A DNA stretch of 64,000 bases from Sipunculus nudus (Eukaryota; Annelida; Sipuncula; Golfingiida; Sipunculidae): positions 1,201,318 through 1,265,317 of the forward strand of contig CM049314.1 in the NCBI GenBank assembly GCA_026874595.1. The letters run 5' to 3'. The first letter of the stretch is position 1; each line of letters begins with the position of its first letter. The translations under genes and the position numbers were made by a program. Under the pieces are notes generated by a model that did not search any database, was not told the origin of the DNA, and was given only the letters and a program-made list of their open reading frames with translations. Below, piece by piece: positions 50,739 to 61,590 of the stretch.

Positions 50739-53700
50739 TTAGGTCATATCAGGCTTCTTTATCAACAAACATGGGGAACTCCAGGCACTACTGCTGTTTT
50801 CAATAATATCATTCTCTATCATATACTTTATTTCATTCTTTATGGCTTGTAACTTTTGGGGACCAGCTCTATATGGTGCCTGTTTAATAGGGGAAGCATC
50901 TCCAATGTCTACATCATGCTGTAGTACATTAGTTCTACTGGGGACATCAGGAAATAAAGAGTCATATTTTATCAGGATTTCCTTCAACTCTGATAACTGA
51001 TCGAAATCCAAATGTGACAATTTCTGATCTAAATTATTTAAAATATCAGAGTTGTTCAGTTTTACAGGATGTTCAGTTTTCTTCATGAGAACATCCTCGG
51101 CATTCTTTTCAGTTTCTTTAATGAGTACCAAATTTGTTTGGGGAGGACTAGATTGACATGTTTCCGCTGATCTGTCATGATATTCTTTCAACATATTTAT
51201 ATGACAAAGTTGATGTGACTTTCTACGATCAGGAGTATCAATCACATAATTCAAATCTGATTTCTTCTCAACAACTTTGTATGGTCCAGAGTATTTTGCT
51301 TGCAGGGGATGTCCTGGATTTGGGAATAATACCAGAACTTTATCACCAGGTTTAAATTCTCTTTTTGTCGTCTTTTTGTCATACCATACTTTCATTTTGT
51401 TTTGGGCTTTCTTTAAATGTTCTTGGGCGATTTCATTTGCCCTACTTAATTTCTCCTTGAATTCCTGAACATATTTTAACAAGCTACTTTGAGAACTGTT
51501 TTCCATCCAAGTGTCTTTTAACACCGCCAGGGGGCCTCTTACACAGTGCCCATACACTAATTCAAAAGGGCTAAACCCTAAGCTTTCTTGCACTGCTTCT
51601 CGGGCTGCAAATATCAAAAAGGGTAAACCCTCATCCCACTGGTTCCCAGTGTCCAGACAATAAGCTCTAATCATGTTTTTGAGAGTTTGGTGAAATCGCT
51701 CTAGAGCACCTTGACTCTCAGGATGGTAGGCACTGGATTTGTAGTGTTTTATGCCTAGCTCTGCCATAACCTGGGCAAATATATTTGACATGAAATTTGA
51801 ACCTTGATCCGTTTGTATTGTTCTTGGTAAGCCAAAAGTAGTAAAAAATTTAACCAGAGCTTCAACAATTTTCTTTGCAGATATAGTTCTAAGAGGAATT
51901 GCTTCTGGAAATCTAGTTGCAGTACACATGATTGTTAGAACATATTCATTGCCATGTTTAGTTTTTCTTAGCGGTCCTACACAGTCAAGTATTACTGATT
52001 CAAACGCATCATGTGTTGCTGGTATGGGCGAGAGTGGCGCAGGACTAATTTGGTGGGTTGGTTTTCCAATCATTTGACACACATGACAAGTTTTACAGTA
52101 TTTCGCCACGTCTCGTTTTAACTTGGGCCAATAGAAGTGTTGGAGAATTTTGTGTTTGGTTTTCCTGACACCCAAATGTCCTGCCATAGGATGATCATGT
52201 GCAAGTTTTAAGATTTCTGGGCGATACTCGGGGGGAACTACAATTTGATAAAGAGTATTCCACGTTTCGTCCGCTGGTACGGTGGGAGGTCTATATTTTC
52301 TGACTAGTACATCATTCTGTAAGGTGAAACAAGTTGGAACTTTATCTGCTTCCTCTTTAGTCAAGGCATTTTCTCTAAGGGAGGCAATATCAGGATCTTT
52401 CTTTTGCATTTCTATCAAATCATCAGTTTTCATGCCAACTTCTACATTCTTTACACTCCTATCCTTCTTTAACTGTTCATGCCCATTTTGATCAGGCGAT
52501 TTCACGCCGTTTGTACTCCATTGGAGATTTCTATTCAGGGTCTGTTTGCCCTGTACTACATTTGTAGTCGAGTCCTTTGGACTGGTTGTGCCACTTGGGT
52601 CACATGCGGGCGATTTAATATTTACTCGCGTAACGGGCTTTAAGCCACTGACGTCATCGTTTGAATGCGCCATAAAGGTTTGCGAGAGGTCAAGTACAGA
52701 ACTCTCTGGTTTCAGACTTGCCTTTTTACTCATCGCTCGAGTCACTACACAGCCTGGAAATACGCCCGGAAACTCCTGCTGGAGCAGGTCTGTGTCCCTA
52801 TCAGTGCTCGGCAATTTTGTCATTCTGGGATCAATTTTCACTCTGTCACCAGCTAAATCGTTGCCTAGGAGGAGCGAAACGCCCTCTACTGGCAACTTTG
52901 AACAAACTCCTACAGTTACAAATTCAGAGACTAAATCAGATTCTAGTTTCACTCTGTGTAATGGAACTTCTAAAAATTCCGAATTAACGCCCTGGACTAG
53001 AACTGAACACCCCGCGTAACTCTCTTGAGAGAAGGGAAGAACAGATTTCAAAACGAGGCTTTGGGTTGCCCCGGTATCCCTTAAGATTTTAACACGGGCC
53101 TTTCTTGCATGGTTACCCTCTAACTGAACAAAGCCATCTGACACAAAGGGCTGAAAGCTCTCGTGGACAGGGCTTTGTGTTTCACCTTTAGTCTCTAGTT
53201 TACTGGGCAGTGTTACCGGTTTCATGCTCTGCGTAACAGTCAATGCATTAGGTTTAGGCTTACTTTGACCGTATCTTTTTCTATAACACTCAGATTCTGT
53301 ATGCCCCTTGAACTCACAGAATGTACAATATTTGGGTCCAGTCCTAGGTTGTCCCTCTTTATGTTGAGCAGGAGAGTCAGATTGACTTTTATACTGGGGT
53401 TTACCATGATCGGACTGTGGTTTACCTGAGCCGGAGTGACCCCGATAGTAGGGACTACCCTTTCGCCGACCCAGTTTTGGGCTTTTGCTACCTTCTCTTT
53501 TCTCACCATACCTCCTCCTGTGACTGGTATAACTGGGGCGGTGCGTCAAGGCAAATTCATCTGCCAGGACACCAGCCTCGTTTACATTTCTTACTTTATG
53601 TTCATCCAAAAATATTTTAATGTCACTACGGATATGCCTTTTGAACTCTTCTATCAAAATTAGTTGTTTGAGTTTTTCAAAATCCTGACCAATTTTCATA

Positions 53701-54479
53701 GACTGACACCATCTATTAAATGCACTTTCTTTGTCTCTAGCATATTCAACATGAGTTTGATTTTCTCTTTTGGTGGCATTCCTAAATTTTAAGCGATACG
53801 CTTCGGGGACTAATTCATAGGCTCTCAGAATGACCTCTTTTACAGTGTCGTAATCCCTGCATTGTTCGTCTGTGAGCGCAGTGTAAACGTCCTGTGCACG
53901 ACCAACCAGAACGCTTTGTAACAACAGGGTCCACTGGCCTTTAGGCCAAGCCATTAAAGTGGCCACCCGTTCAAAATAACTGAAATAACGCTCCACTTCA
54001 TTTTCATTGAAGGGAGGTACTTTGGTCGAATTTCTGAATAGGAATTCAGACGGCTCATGTGCTTTACGATTTTGAGGATTTTGTAACTCTAACTCTTTCA
54101 ACTTAATTTGCGTTTCTCTTTCGATTTCACATCTACGGATTTCTGTTTCATATTTCAATTTATCTGTTTCAACTTGAGCTTCATATTTCAATTTAAGTTC
54201 ATACTTTCTCAATTCTAGTTCTATCGGGTCAATAGCTGTTGCCCCAAGAGGTTCCTTAATAGGTTTTTCCTCCAAATCAGATTCCTCTTTACTTTCTACA
54301 TCACCATATAATGATTTCTTAAGTACATTTCTTAAACCCTCTACAGTGCATACATCCATGATGTCAATATTTAAATGTAGAGCAACAATTTCAAGTTCAT
54401 TTTTCTTTAACGTGTACAATAAGCTCCTATTTTCTCTTAATTGTGGTATAATTTCATTTGGTTTAAATTCCGTACCCAT
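50739..54479 (-). CDS. gag-pol: Gag-protease-integrase-partial RT polyprotein (1,246 codons)
   Basis: The first Met lies about 160 bp inside the 5' LTR. Visible domains (residue numbers): charged, probably coiled-coil segment 85-132; capsid-like region about 150-315, whose end (about 230-310, with KQLILIEEFKRHI) resembles SCAN; basic Ser/Gly-rich linker 316-380; CCHC knuckle C385-C388-H393-C398; aspartic protease with DTGA at 468-471 and LLLGND near 536; integrase HHCC with H761, H768, C798, C801; integrase core D832, D891, E927 (D-35-E); GPY motif 1065-1067; then the start of a Gypsy-type RT (from about 1160, HDVDIGD at 1188) before the TAA. Integrase lies before RT. All catalytic residues up to the stop are present. 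The product would assemble particles, process the polyprotein and integrate cDNA, but would lack RT activity. Family assignment is confident; the SCAN resemblance is by eye. Confidence 0.93.
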   Translation of the reverse strand: MGTEFKPNEIIPQLRENRSLLYTLKKNELEIVALHLNIDIMDVCTVEGLRNVLKKSLYGDVESKEESDLEEKPIKEPLGATAIDPIELELRKYELKLKYEAQVETDKLKYETEIRRCEIERETQIKLKELELQNPQNRKAHEPSEFLFRNSTKVPPFNENEVERYFSYFERVATLMAWPKGQWTLLLQSVLVGRAQDVYTALTDEQCRDYDTVKEVILRAYELVPEAYRLKFRNATKRENQTHVEYARDKESAFNRWCQSMKIGQDFEKLKQLILIEEFKRHIRSDIKIFLDEHKVRNVNEAGVLADEFALTHRPSYTSHRRRYGEKREGSKSPKLGRRKGSPYYRGHSGSGKPQSDHGKPQYKSQSDSPAQHKEGQPRTGPKYCTFCEFKGHTESECYRKRYGQSKPKPNALTVTQSMKPVTLPSKLETKGETQSPVHESFQPFVSDGFVQLEGNHARKARVKILRDTGATQSLVLKSVLPFSQESYAGCSVLVQGVNSEFLEVPLHRVKLESDLVSEFVTVGVCSKLPVEGVSLLLGNDLAGDRVKIDPRMTKLPSTDRDTDLLQQEFPGVFPGCVVTRAMSKKASLKPESSVLDLSQTFMAHSNDDVSGLKPVTRVNIKSPACDPSGTTSPKDSTTNVVQGKQTLNRNLQWSTNGVKSPDQNGHEQLKKDRSVKNVEVGMKTDDLIEMQKKDPDIASLRENALTKEEADKVPTCFTLQNDVLVRKYRPPTVPADETWNTLYQIVVPPEYRPEILKLAHDHPMAGHLGVRKTKHKILQHFYWPKLKRDVAKYCKTCHVCQMIGKPTHQISPAPLSPIPATHDAFESVILDCVGPLRKTKHGNEYVLTIMCTATRFPEAIPLRTISAKKIVEALVKFFTTFGLPRTIQTDQGSNFMSNIFAQVMAELGIKHYKSSAYHPESQGALERFHQTLKNMIRAYCLDTGNQWDEGLPFLIFAAREAVQESLGFSPFELVYGHCVRGPLAVLKDTWMENSSQSSLLKYVQEFKEKLSRANEIAQEHLKKAQNKMKVWYDKKTTKREFKPGDKVLVLFPNPGHPLQAKYSGPYKVVEKKSDLNYVIDTPDRRKSHQLCHINMLKEYHDRSAETCQSSPPQTNLVLIKETEKNAEDVLMKKTEHPVKLNNSDILNNLDQKLSHLDFDQLSELKEILIKYDSLFPDVPSRTNVLQHDVDIGDASPIKQAPYRAGPQKLQAIKNEIKYMIENDIIENSSSAWSSPCLLIKKPDMT

Positions 54480-54616
54480 ATTTGCAAAGTATCAAGATAA
54501 CGTGTCTGAGAAATATCCGAGTTCAATTGTAGTTAAATACTAGTTCAATAACTAGGAGTTATAGAGACCACTGTGAAATATTACATCCAAATGTAGCCGT
54601 TATTACGAAATACAGT

Positions 54617-54634
54617 GTCTCGTCGCGGTCGCCA
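54617..54634 (-). other. Primer-binding site (tRNA-Arg-like)
   Basis: On the minus strand, TAA separates the 5' LTR end from TGGCGACCGCGACGAGAC, which begins with the TGG that pairs with tRNA CCA. The complement resembles the 3' end of arthropod tRNA-Arg (ending ...CACGGTCG plus CCA, from memory). The exact host tRNA cannot be fixed here. Confidence 0.7.
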
Positions 54635-55026
54635 TTATGTTACGGTCCCTTTTCACACCAAACAACTCAGGCCGAACCGTAACACATGCTCAGACACGTT
54701 CTCTTCAAATGAATACGTAACCAAAATATGGGTGCAAAAACAGTACTATATTACTATATTACAATATTTACAATCGTACACAAATAATATAATAGTCAAT
54801 ACATAACGTAATTTATAACCAAGTCTCTGACGAAAACTGAGTCTCTAAATAACGAACTGTAACGAAATACTTAACTGAATCCGGTATACGAGAAACTGAA
54901 GTCCATCATCAACACATAATTCGGGCACACACAAAACTGAAGTCCTGTATTAATCCATGTGGCACCAAACAAACAAAGTCTCTCCTCTTCTTAAATAATA
55001 AAGTTCATGGCGTGGTTCATGGCATT

Positions 55027-55055
55027 CCGTGGGCTTGGGGACCAAGAGCCCACGG
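55027..55055 (-). promoter_or_regulatory. GC-rich hairpin in the transcribed leader of the LTR
   Basis: The 9-bp arms CCGTGGGCT (55027-55035) and AGCCCACGG (55047-55055) enclose an 11-nt loop. An overlapping pair GGGGACC/GGTCCCC offers an alternative fold. It lies some 80-110 bp downstream of the TATA box, so it would be in the RNA leader. It is present in both LTRs. Confidence 0.55.
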
Positions 55056-55130
55056 TCACGGTCCCCGGGGATAACAGCAACGTGGCGTTGGCGAAGTCAA
55101 TAGTCCCGCCTCGTACTGCAGGCGAGTTCG

Positions 55131-55137
55131 TTTTATA
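55131..55137 (-). promoter_or_regulatory. TATA box of the 5' LTR
   Basis: TATAAAA on the minus strand, followed by GC-richer DNA. It would place the transcript start near 55105. No other equally good TATA is upstream; an ATAAAAAC string lies further 5'. Confidence 0.6.
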
Positions 55138-55367
55138 GGCTTTCAACAATGGGTGAAAACCGCAGAAGTTTGTGGTTTTGCTTGAGAGAAACGATAGCGC
55201 CGGCAGAACTGCAAAACCAGTACTGAATGGTCCAAGAATAGTTTTTATGTTTCTAAAAGCGCGTCAGTAGTCACTGACAGCGGGGTGGATCCATAAGCGT
55301 GGAAACGGGGGCGGCCACACCACTTCGTGGCGCCATCCTCCGATGTCCGGGTGACGTCCATGCAACA

Positions 55368-55371
55368 CAAT
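55368..55371. repeat. Target-site duplication CAAT (right)
   Basis: Matches 48667-48670. The satellite resumes in phase from here. Confidence 0.85.
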
Positions 55372-55562
55372 GTAGTAAAGCACATGAAGGCTGGATTACC
55401 GAATGACCCTATGCTACTGATGTAACAATGTAGTAAAGCACATGAAGGCTGGATTACCGAATGACCCTATGCTACTGATGTAACAATGTAGTAAAGCACA
55501 TGAAGGCTGGATTACCGAATGAACCCATGCTACTGATGTAACAATGTAGTAAAGCACATGAA

Positions 55563-57744
55563 GGCTTGATTACCGAATGACCCTATGCTACTGATGTAAC
55601 AATGTAGTAAAGCACATGAAGGCTGGATTACCGAATGACCCTATGCTACTGACGTAACAATGGAGTAAAGCACATGAAGGCTGGATTACCGAATGACCCC
55701 ATGCTAATGACGTAACAATGTAGTAAAGCACATGAAGGCTGGATTACCGAATGACCCCATGCTACTGATGTAACAATGTAGTAAAGCACATGAAGGCTGG
55801 ATTACCGAATGACCCTATGCTACTGATGTACCAATGTAGTAAAGCACAGGAAGGCTGGATTACCGAATGAACCCGTGCTACTGATGTAACAATGTAGTAA
55901 AGCACATGAAGGCTGGATTACCGAATGAACCCGTGCTACTGATGTAACAATGTAGTAAAGCACATGAAGGCTGGATTACCGAATGAACCCATGCTACTGA
56001 TGTAACAATGTAGTAAAGCACATGAAGGCTGGATTACCGAATGACCCTATGCTACTGATGTAACAATGTAGTAAAGCACATGAAGGCTGGATTACCGAAT
56101 GAACCCGTGATACTGATGTAACAATGTAGTAAAGCACATGAAGGCTGGATTACCGAATGAACCCATGCTACTGATGTAACAATGTAGTAAAGCACATGAA
56201 GGCTGGATTACCTAATGAACCCATGCTACTGATGTAACAATGTAGTAAAGCACATGAAGGCTGGATTACCGAATGAACCCATGCTACTGATGTAACAATG
56301 TAGTAAAGCACATGAAGGCTGGATTACCGAATGAACCCATGCTACTGATGTAACAATGTAGTAAAGCACATGAAGGCTGGATTACCGAATGACCCTATGC
56401 TACTGATGTAACAATGTAGTAGAGCACATGAAGGCTGGATTACCGAATGACCCTATGCTACTGATGTAACAATGTAGTAAAGCACATGAAGGCTGGATTA
56501 CCGAATGACCCTATGCTACTGATGTAACAATGTAGTAAAGCACATGAAGGCTGGATTACCGAATGACCCTATGTTACTGATGTAACAATGTAGTAAAGCA
56601 CATGAAGGCTGGATTACCGAATGAACCCGTGCTACTGATGTAACAATGTAGTAAAGCACATGAAGGCTGGATTACCGAATGAACCCATGCTACTGATGTA
56701 ACAATGTAGTAAAGCACATGAAGGCTGGATTACCGAATGAACCCATGCTACTGATGTAACAATGTAGTAAAGCACATGAAGGCTGGATTACCGAATGACC
56801 CTATGCTACTGATGTAACAATGTAGTAAAGCACATGAAGGCTGGATTACCGAATGAACCCATGCTACTGATGTAACAATGTAGTAAAGCACATGAAGGCT
56901 TGATTACCGAATGACCCTATGCTACTGATGTAACAATGTAGTAAAGCACATGAAGGCTGGATTACCGAATGACCCTATGCTACTGACGTAACAATGGAGT
57001 AAAGCACATGAAGGCTGGATTACCGAATGACCCCATGCTAATGACGTAACAATGTAGTAAAGCACATGAAGGCTGGATTACCGAATGACCCCATGCTACT
57101 GATGTAACAATGTAGTAAAGCACATGAAGGCTGGATTACCGAATGACCCTATGCTACTGATGTACCAATGTAGTAAAGCACAGGAAGGCTGGATTACCGA
57201 ATGAACCCGTGCTACTGATGTAACAATGTAGTAAAGCACATGAAGGCTGGATTACCGAATGAACCCGTGCTACTGATGTAACAATGTAGTAAAGCACATG
57301 AAGGCTGGATTACCGAATGAACCCATGCTACTGATGTAACAATGTAGTAAAGCACATGAAGGCTGGATTACCGAATGACCCTATGCTACTGATGTAACAA
57401 TGTAGTAAAGCACATGAAGGCTGGATTACCGAATGAACCCGTGATACTGATGTAACAATGTAGTAAAGCACATGAAGGCTGGATTACCGAATGAACCCAT
57501 GCTACTGATGTAACAATGTAGTAAAGCACATGAAGGCTGGATTACCTAATGAACCCATGCTACTGATGTAACAATGTAGTAAAGCACATGAAGGCTGGAT
57601 TACCGAATGAACCCATGCTACTGATGTAACAATGTAGTAAAGCACATGAAGGCTGGATTACCGAATGAACCCATGCTACTGATGTAACAATGTAGTAAAG
57701 CACATGAAGGCTGGATTACCGAATGACCCTATGCTACTGATGTA
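55563..57744. repeat. ~1,334-bp higher-order repeat (23 monomers)
   Basis: Variant markers such as GGCTTGATTACCG (55563 and 56897) and GTACCAATG followed by AGCACAGGAAGG (55829 and 57163) recur at an offset of 1,334. The match holds over roughly 850 bp. Confidence 0.8.
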
Positions 57745-57779
57745 ACAATGTAGTAAAGCACATGAAGGCTGGATTACCG

Positions 57780-60700
57780 AATGACCCTATGCTACTGACG
57801 TAACAATGGAGTAAAGCACATGAAGGTTGGATTACCGAATGACCCCATGCTAATGACGTAACAATGTAGTAAAGCACATGAAGGCTGGATTACCGAATGA
57901 CCCCATGCTACTGATGTAACAATGTAGTAAAGCACATGAAGGCTGGATTACCGAATGACCCTATGCTACTGATGTAACAATGTAGTAAAGCACAGGAAGG
58001 CTGGATTACCGAATGAACCCATGCTACTGATGTAACAATGTAGTAAAGCACATGAAGGCTGGATTACCGAATGACCCTTTGCTACTGATGTAACAATGTA
58101 GTAAAGCACATGATGGCTGGATTACCGAATGACCCTATGCTACTGATGTAACAATGTAGTAAAGCACATGAAGGCAGGATTACCGAATGACCCTATGCTA
58201 CTGACGTAACAATGTAGTAAAGCACATGAAGGCTGGATTACCGAATGAACCCATGCTACTGATGTAACAATGTAGTAAAGCACATGAAGGCTGGATTACC
58301 GAATGACCCTATGCTACTGATGTAACAATGTAGTAAAGCACATGAAGGCTGGTTACCGAATGAACCCATGCTACTGATGTAACAATGTAGTAAAGCACAT
58401 GAAGGCTCGATTACCGAATGACCCTATGCTACTGATGTAACAATGCAGTAAAGCACATGAAGGCTGGAATACCGAATGACCCTATGCTACTGATGTAACA
58501 ATGTAGTAAAGCACATGAAGGCTGGATTACCGAATGACCCTATGCTACTGGTGTAACAGTGTAGTACAACACAAGAAGGCTGGATTACCTAATGAACCCA
58601 TGCTACTGGTGTAACAGTGTAGTACAACACACGAAGGCTGGATTACCGAATAACCCATGCTACTGGTGTAACAGTGTAGTACAACACACGAAGGCTGGAT
58701 TACCTAATGAACCAATGCTACTGTTGTAACAGTGTAGTACAACACACGAAGGCTGGATTACCGAATGAACCCGTGCTACTGATGTAACAATTTAGTAAAG
58801 CACATGAAGGCTGGATTACCGAATGAACCCATGCTACTGATGTAACAATGTAGTAAAGCACATGAAGGCTGGATTACCGAATTAACCTATGCTACTGATG
58901 TAACAATGTAGTAAAGCACATGAAGGCTGGATTACCGAATGAACCCGTGCTACTGATATAACAATGTAGTAAAGCACATGAAGGCTGGATTACCGAATGA
59001 ACCCGTGCTACTGATGTAACAATGTAGTAAAGCACATGAAGGCTGGATTACCGAATGAACCCGTGCTACTGATGTAACAATGTAGTAAAGCACATGAAGG
59101 CTGGATTACCGAATGAACCCATGCTACTGATGTAACAATGTAGTAAAGCACATGAAGGCTGGATTACCGAATGACCCTATGCTACTGATGTAACAATGTA
59201 GTAAAGCACATGAAGGCTGGATTACCGAATGAACCCGTGATACTGATGTAACAATGTAGTAAAGCACATGAAGGCTGGATTACCGAATGAACCCATGCTA
59301 CTGATGTAACAATGTAGTAAAGCACATGAAGGCTGGATTACCTAATGAACCCATGCTACTGATGTAACAATGTAGTAAAGCACATGAAGGCTGGATTACC
59401 GAATGAACCCATGCTACTGATGTAACAATGTAGTAAAGCACATGAAGGCTGGATTACCGAATGAACCCATGCTACTGATGTAACAATGTAGTAAAGCACA
59501 TGAAGGCTGGATTACCGAATGACCCTATGCTACTGATGTAACAATGTAGTAAAGCACATGAAGGCTGGATTACCGAATGACCCTATGCTACTGACGTAAC
59601 AATGGAGTAAAGCACATGAAGGTTGGATTACCGAATGACCCCATGCTAATGACGTAACAATGTAGTAAAGCACATGAAGGCTGGATTACCGAATGACCCC
59701 ATGCTACTGATGTAACAATGTAGTAAAGCACATGAAGGCTGGATTACCGAATGACCCTATGCTACTGATGTAACAATGTAGTAAAGCACAGGAAGGCTGG
59801 ATTACCGAATGAACCCATGCTACTGATGTAACAATGTAGTAAAGCACATGAAGGCTGGATTACCGAATGACCCTTTGCTACTGATGTAACAATGTAGTAA
59901 AGCACATGATGGCTGGATTACCGAATGACCCTATGCTACTGATGTAACAATGTAGTAAAGCACATGAAGGCAGGATTACCGAATGACCCTATGCTACTGA
60001 CGTAACAATGTAGTAAAGCACATGAAGGCTGGATTACCGAATGAACCCATGCTACTGATGTAACAATGTAGTAAAGCACATGAAGGCTGGATTACCGAAT
60101 GACCCTATGCTACTGATGTAACAATGTAGTAAAGCACATGAAGGCTGGTTACCGAATGAACCCATGCTACTGATGTAACAATGTAGTAAAGCACATGAAG
60201 GCTCGATTACCGAATGACCCTATGCTACTGATGTAACAATGCAGTAAAGCACATGAAGGCTGGAATACCGAATGACCCTATGCTACTGATGTAACAATGT
60301 AGTAAAGCACATGAAGTCTGGATTACCGAATGACCCTATGCTACTGGTGTAACAGTGTAGTACAACACAAGAAGGCTGGATTACCTAATGAACCCATGCT
60401 ACTGGTGTAACAGTGTAGTACAACACACGAAGGCTGGATTACCGAATAACCCATGCTACTGGTGTAACAGTGTAGTACAACACACGAAGGCTGGATTACC
60501 TAATGAACCAATGCTACTGTTGTAACAGTGTAGTACAACACACGAAGGCTGGATTACCGAATGAACCCGTGCTACTGATGTAACAATTTAGTAAAGCACA
60601 TGAAGGCTGGATTACCGAATGAACCCATGCTACTGATGTAACAATGTAGTAAAGCACATGAAGGCTGGATTACCGAATTAACCTATGCTACTGATGTAAC

Positions 60701-61590
60701 AATGTAGTAAAGCACATGAAGGCTGGATTACCGAATGAACCCGTGCTACTGATATAACAATGTAGTAAAGCACATGAAGGCTGGATTACCGAATGAACCC
60801 ATGCTACTGATGTAACAATGTGGTAAAGCACATGAAGGCTGGATTACCGAATGACCCTATGCTACTGATGTAACAATGTAGTTAAGCACATGAAGGCTGG
60901 ATTACCAAATGAACCCATGCTACTGATGTAACAATGTAGTAAAGCACATGAAGGCTGGATTACCGAATAAACCTATGCTACTGATGTAACAATGTAGTAA
61001 AGCACATGAAGGCTGGATTACCGAATGAACCCATGTTACTGATGTAACAATGTAGTAAAGCACATGAAGGCTGGATTACTGAATGACCCTATGCTACTGA
61101 TGTAACAATGTAGTAAAGCACATGAAGGCTGGATTACCGAATGAACCCATGCTACTGATGTAACAATGTAGTAAAGCACATGAAGGCTGGATTACCTAAT
61201 GAACCCATGCTACTGATGTAACAATATAGTAAAGCACATGAAGGCTGGATTACCGAATGAACCCATGCTACTGATGTAACAATGTAGTAAAGCACATGAA
61301 GGCTGGATTACCGAATGAACCCATGCTACTGATGTAACAATGTAGTAAAGCACATGAAGGCTGGATTACCGAATGACCCTATGCTACTGATGTAACAATG
61401 TAGTAAAGCACATGAAGGCTGGATTACCGAATGACCCTATGCTACTGACGTAACAATGGAGTAAAGCACATGAAGGTTGGATTACCGAATGACCCCATGC
61501 TAATGACGTAACAATGTAGTAAAGCACATGAAGGCTGGATTACCGAATGACCCCATGCTACTGATGTAACAATGTAGTAAAGCACATGAA
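57780..61590. repeat. ~1,796-bp higher-order repeat (about 31 monomers)
   Basis: The markers GCTACTGACGTAACAATGGA (57791, 59587 and again 61441) and the truncated monomer GGCTGGTTACCG (58349 and 60145) recur at an offset of 1,796. The third occurrence is about 1,854 bp on. Shared private deletions show duplication as blocks and not monomer by monomer. Confidence 0.82.

Larger units (their letters stand above)
48671..55367 (-). mobile_element. Gmr1-like Ty3/Gypsy LTR retrotransposon, 6,697 bp
   Basis: A complete element on the minus strand. It has 730-bp LTRs with TGTT...AACA ends, a 4-bp target duplication, a primer-binding site beside the 5' LTR, a polypurine tract beside the 3' LTR, and one gag-pol frame (54479 down to 49635). 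The domain order is gag, CCHC knuckle, protease, integrase, RT, RNase H. Integrase precedes RT, unlike standard Gypsy elements, while the YIDD RT, RNase H and GPY integrase tail are Gypsy-like. That combination is known for the Gmr1 group, first described in cod. There is no env frame: only about 235 bp separate RNase H from the LTR. The LTRs look identical by eye, so insertion is recent. One TAA interrupts the RT. Confidence 0.93.
54638..55367 (-). repeat. 5' LTR (730 bp), promoter-bearing
   Basis: This is the upstream LTR for the minus-strand element. It contains the TATA box at 55131-55137, a near-CRE (GGACGTCA on the minus strand, near 55352-55359) upstream of it, and the hairpin at 55027-55055 downstream. 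Confidence 0.95.

Noticed and set aside
51158-53663. Plus-strand open frames opposite gag-pol (for example 52546-53019)
   Set aside because: They are antisense shadows of a well-supported polyprotein with intact catalytic motifs.
48671-55367. Assignment to Ty1/copia because integrase precedes RT
   Set aside because: YIDD RT, Ty3-type RNase H motifs, a CCHC gag with SCAN-like capsid and the GPY integrase tail all point to Gypsy. Only the order is copia-like.
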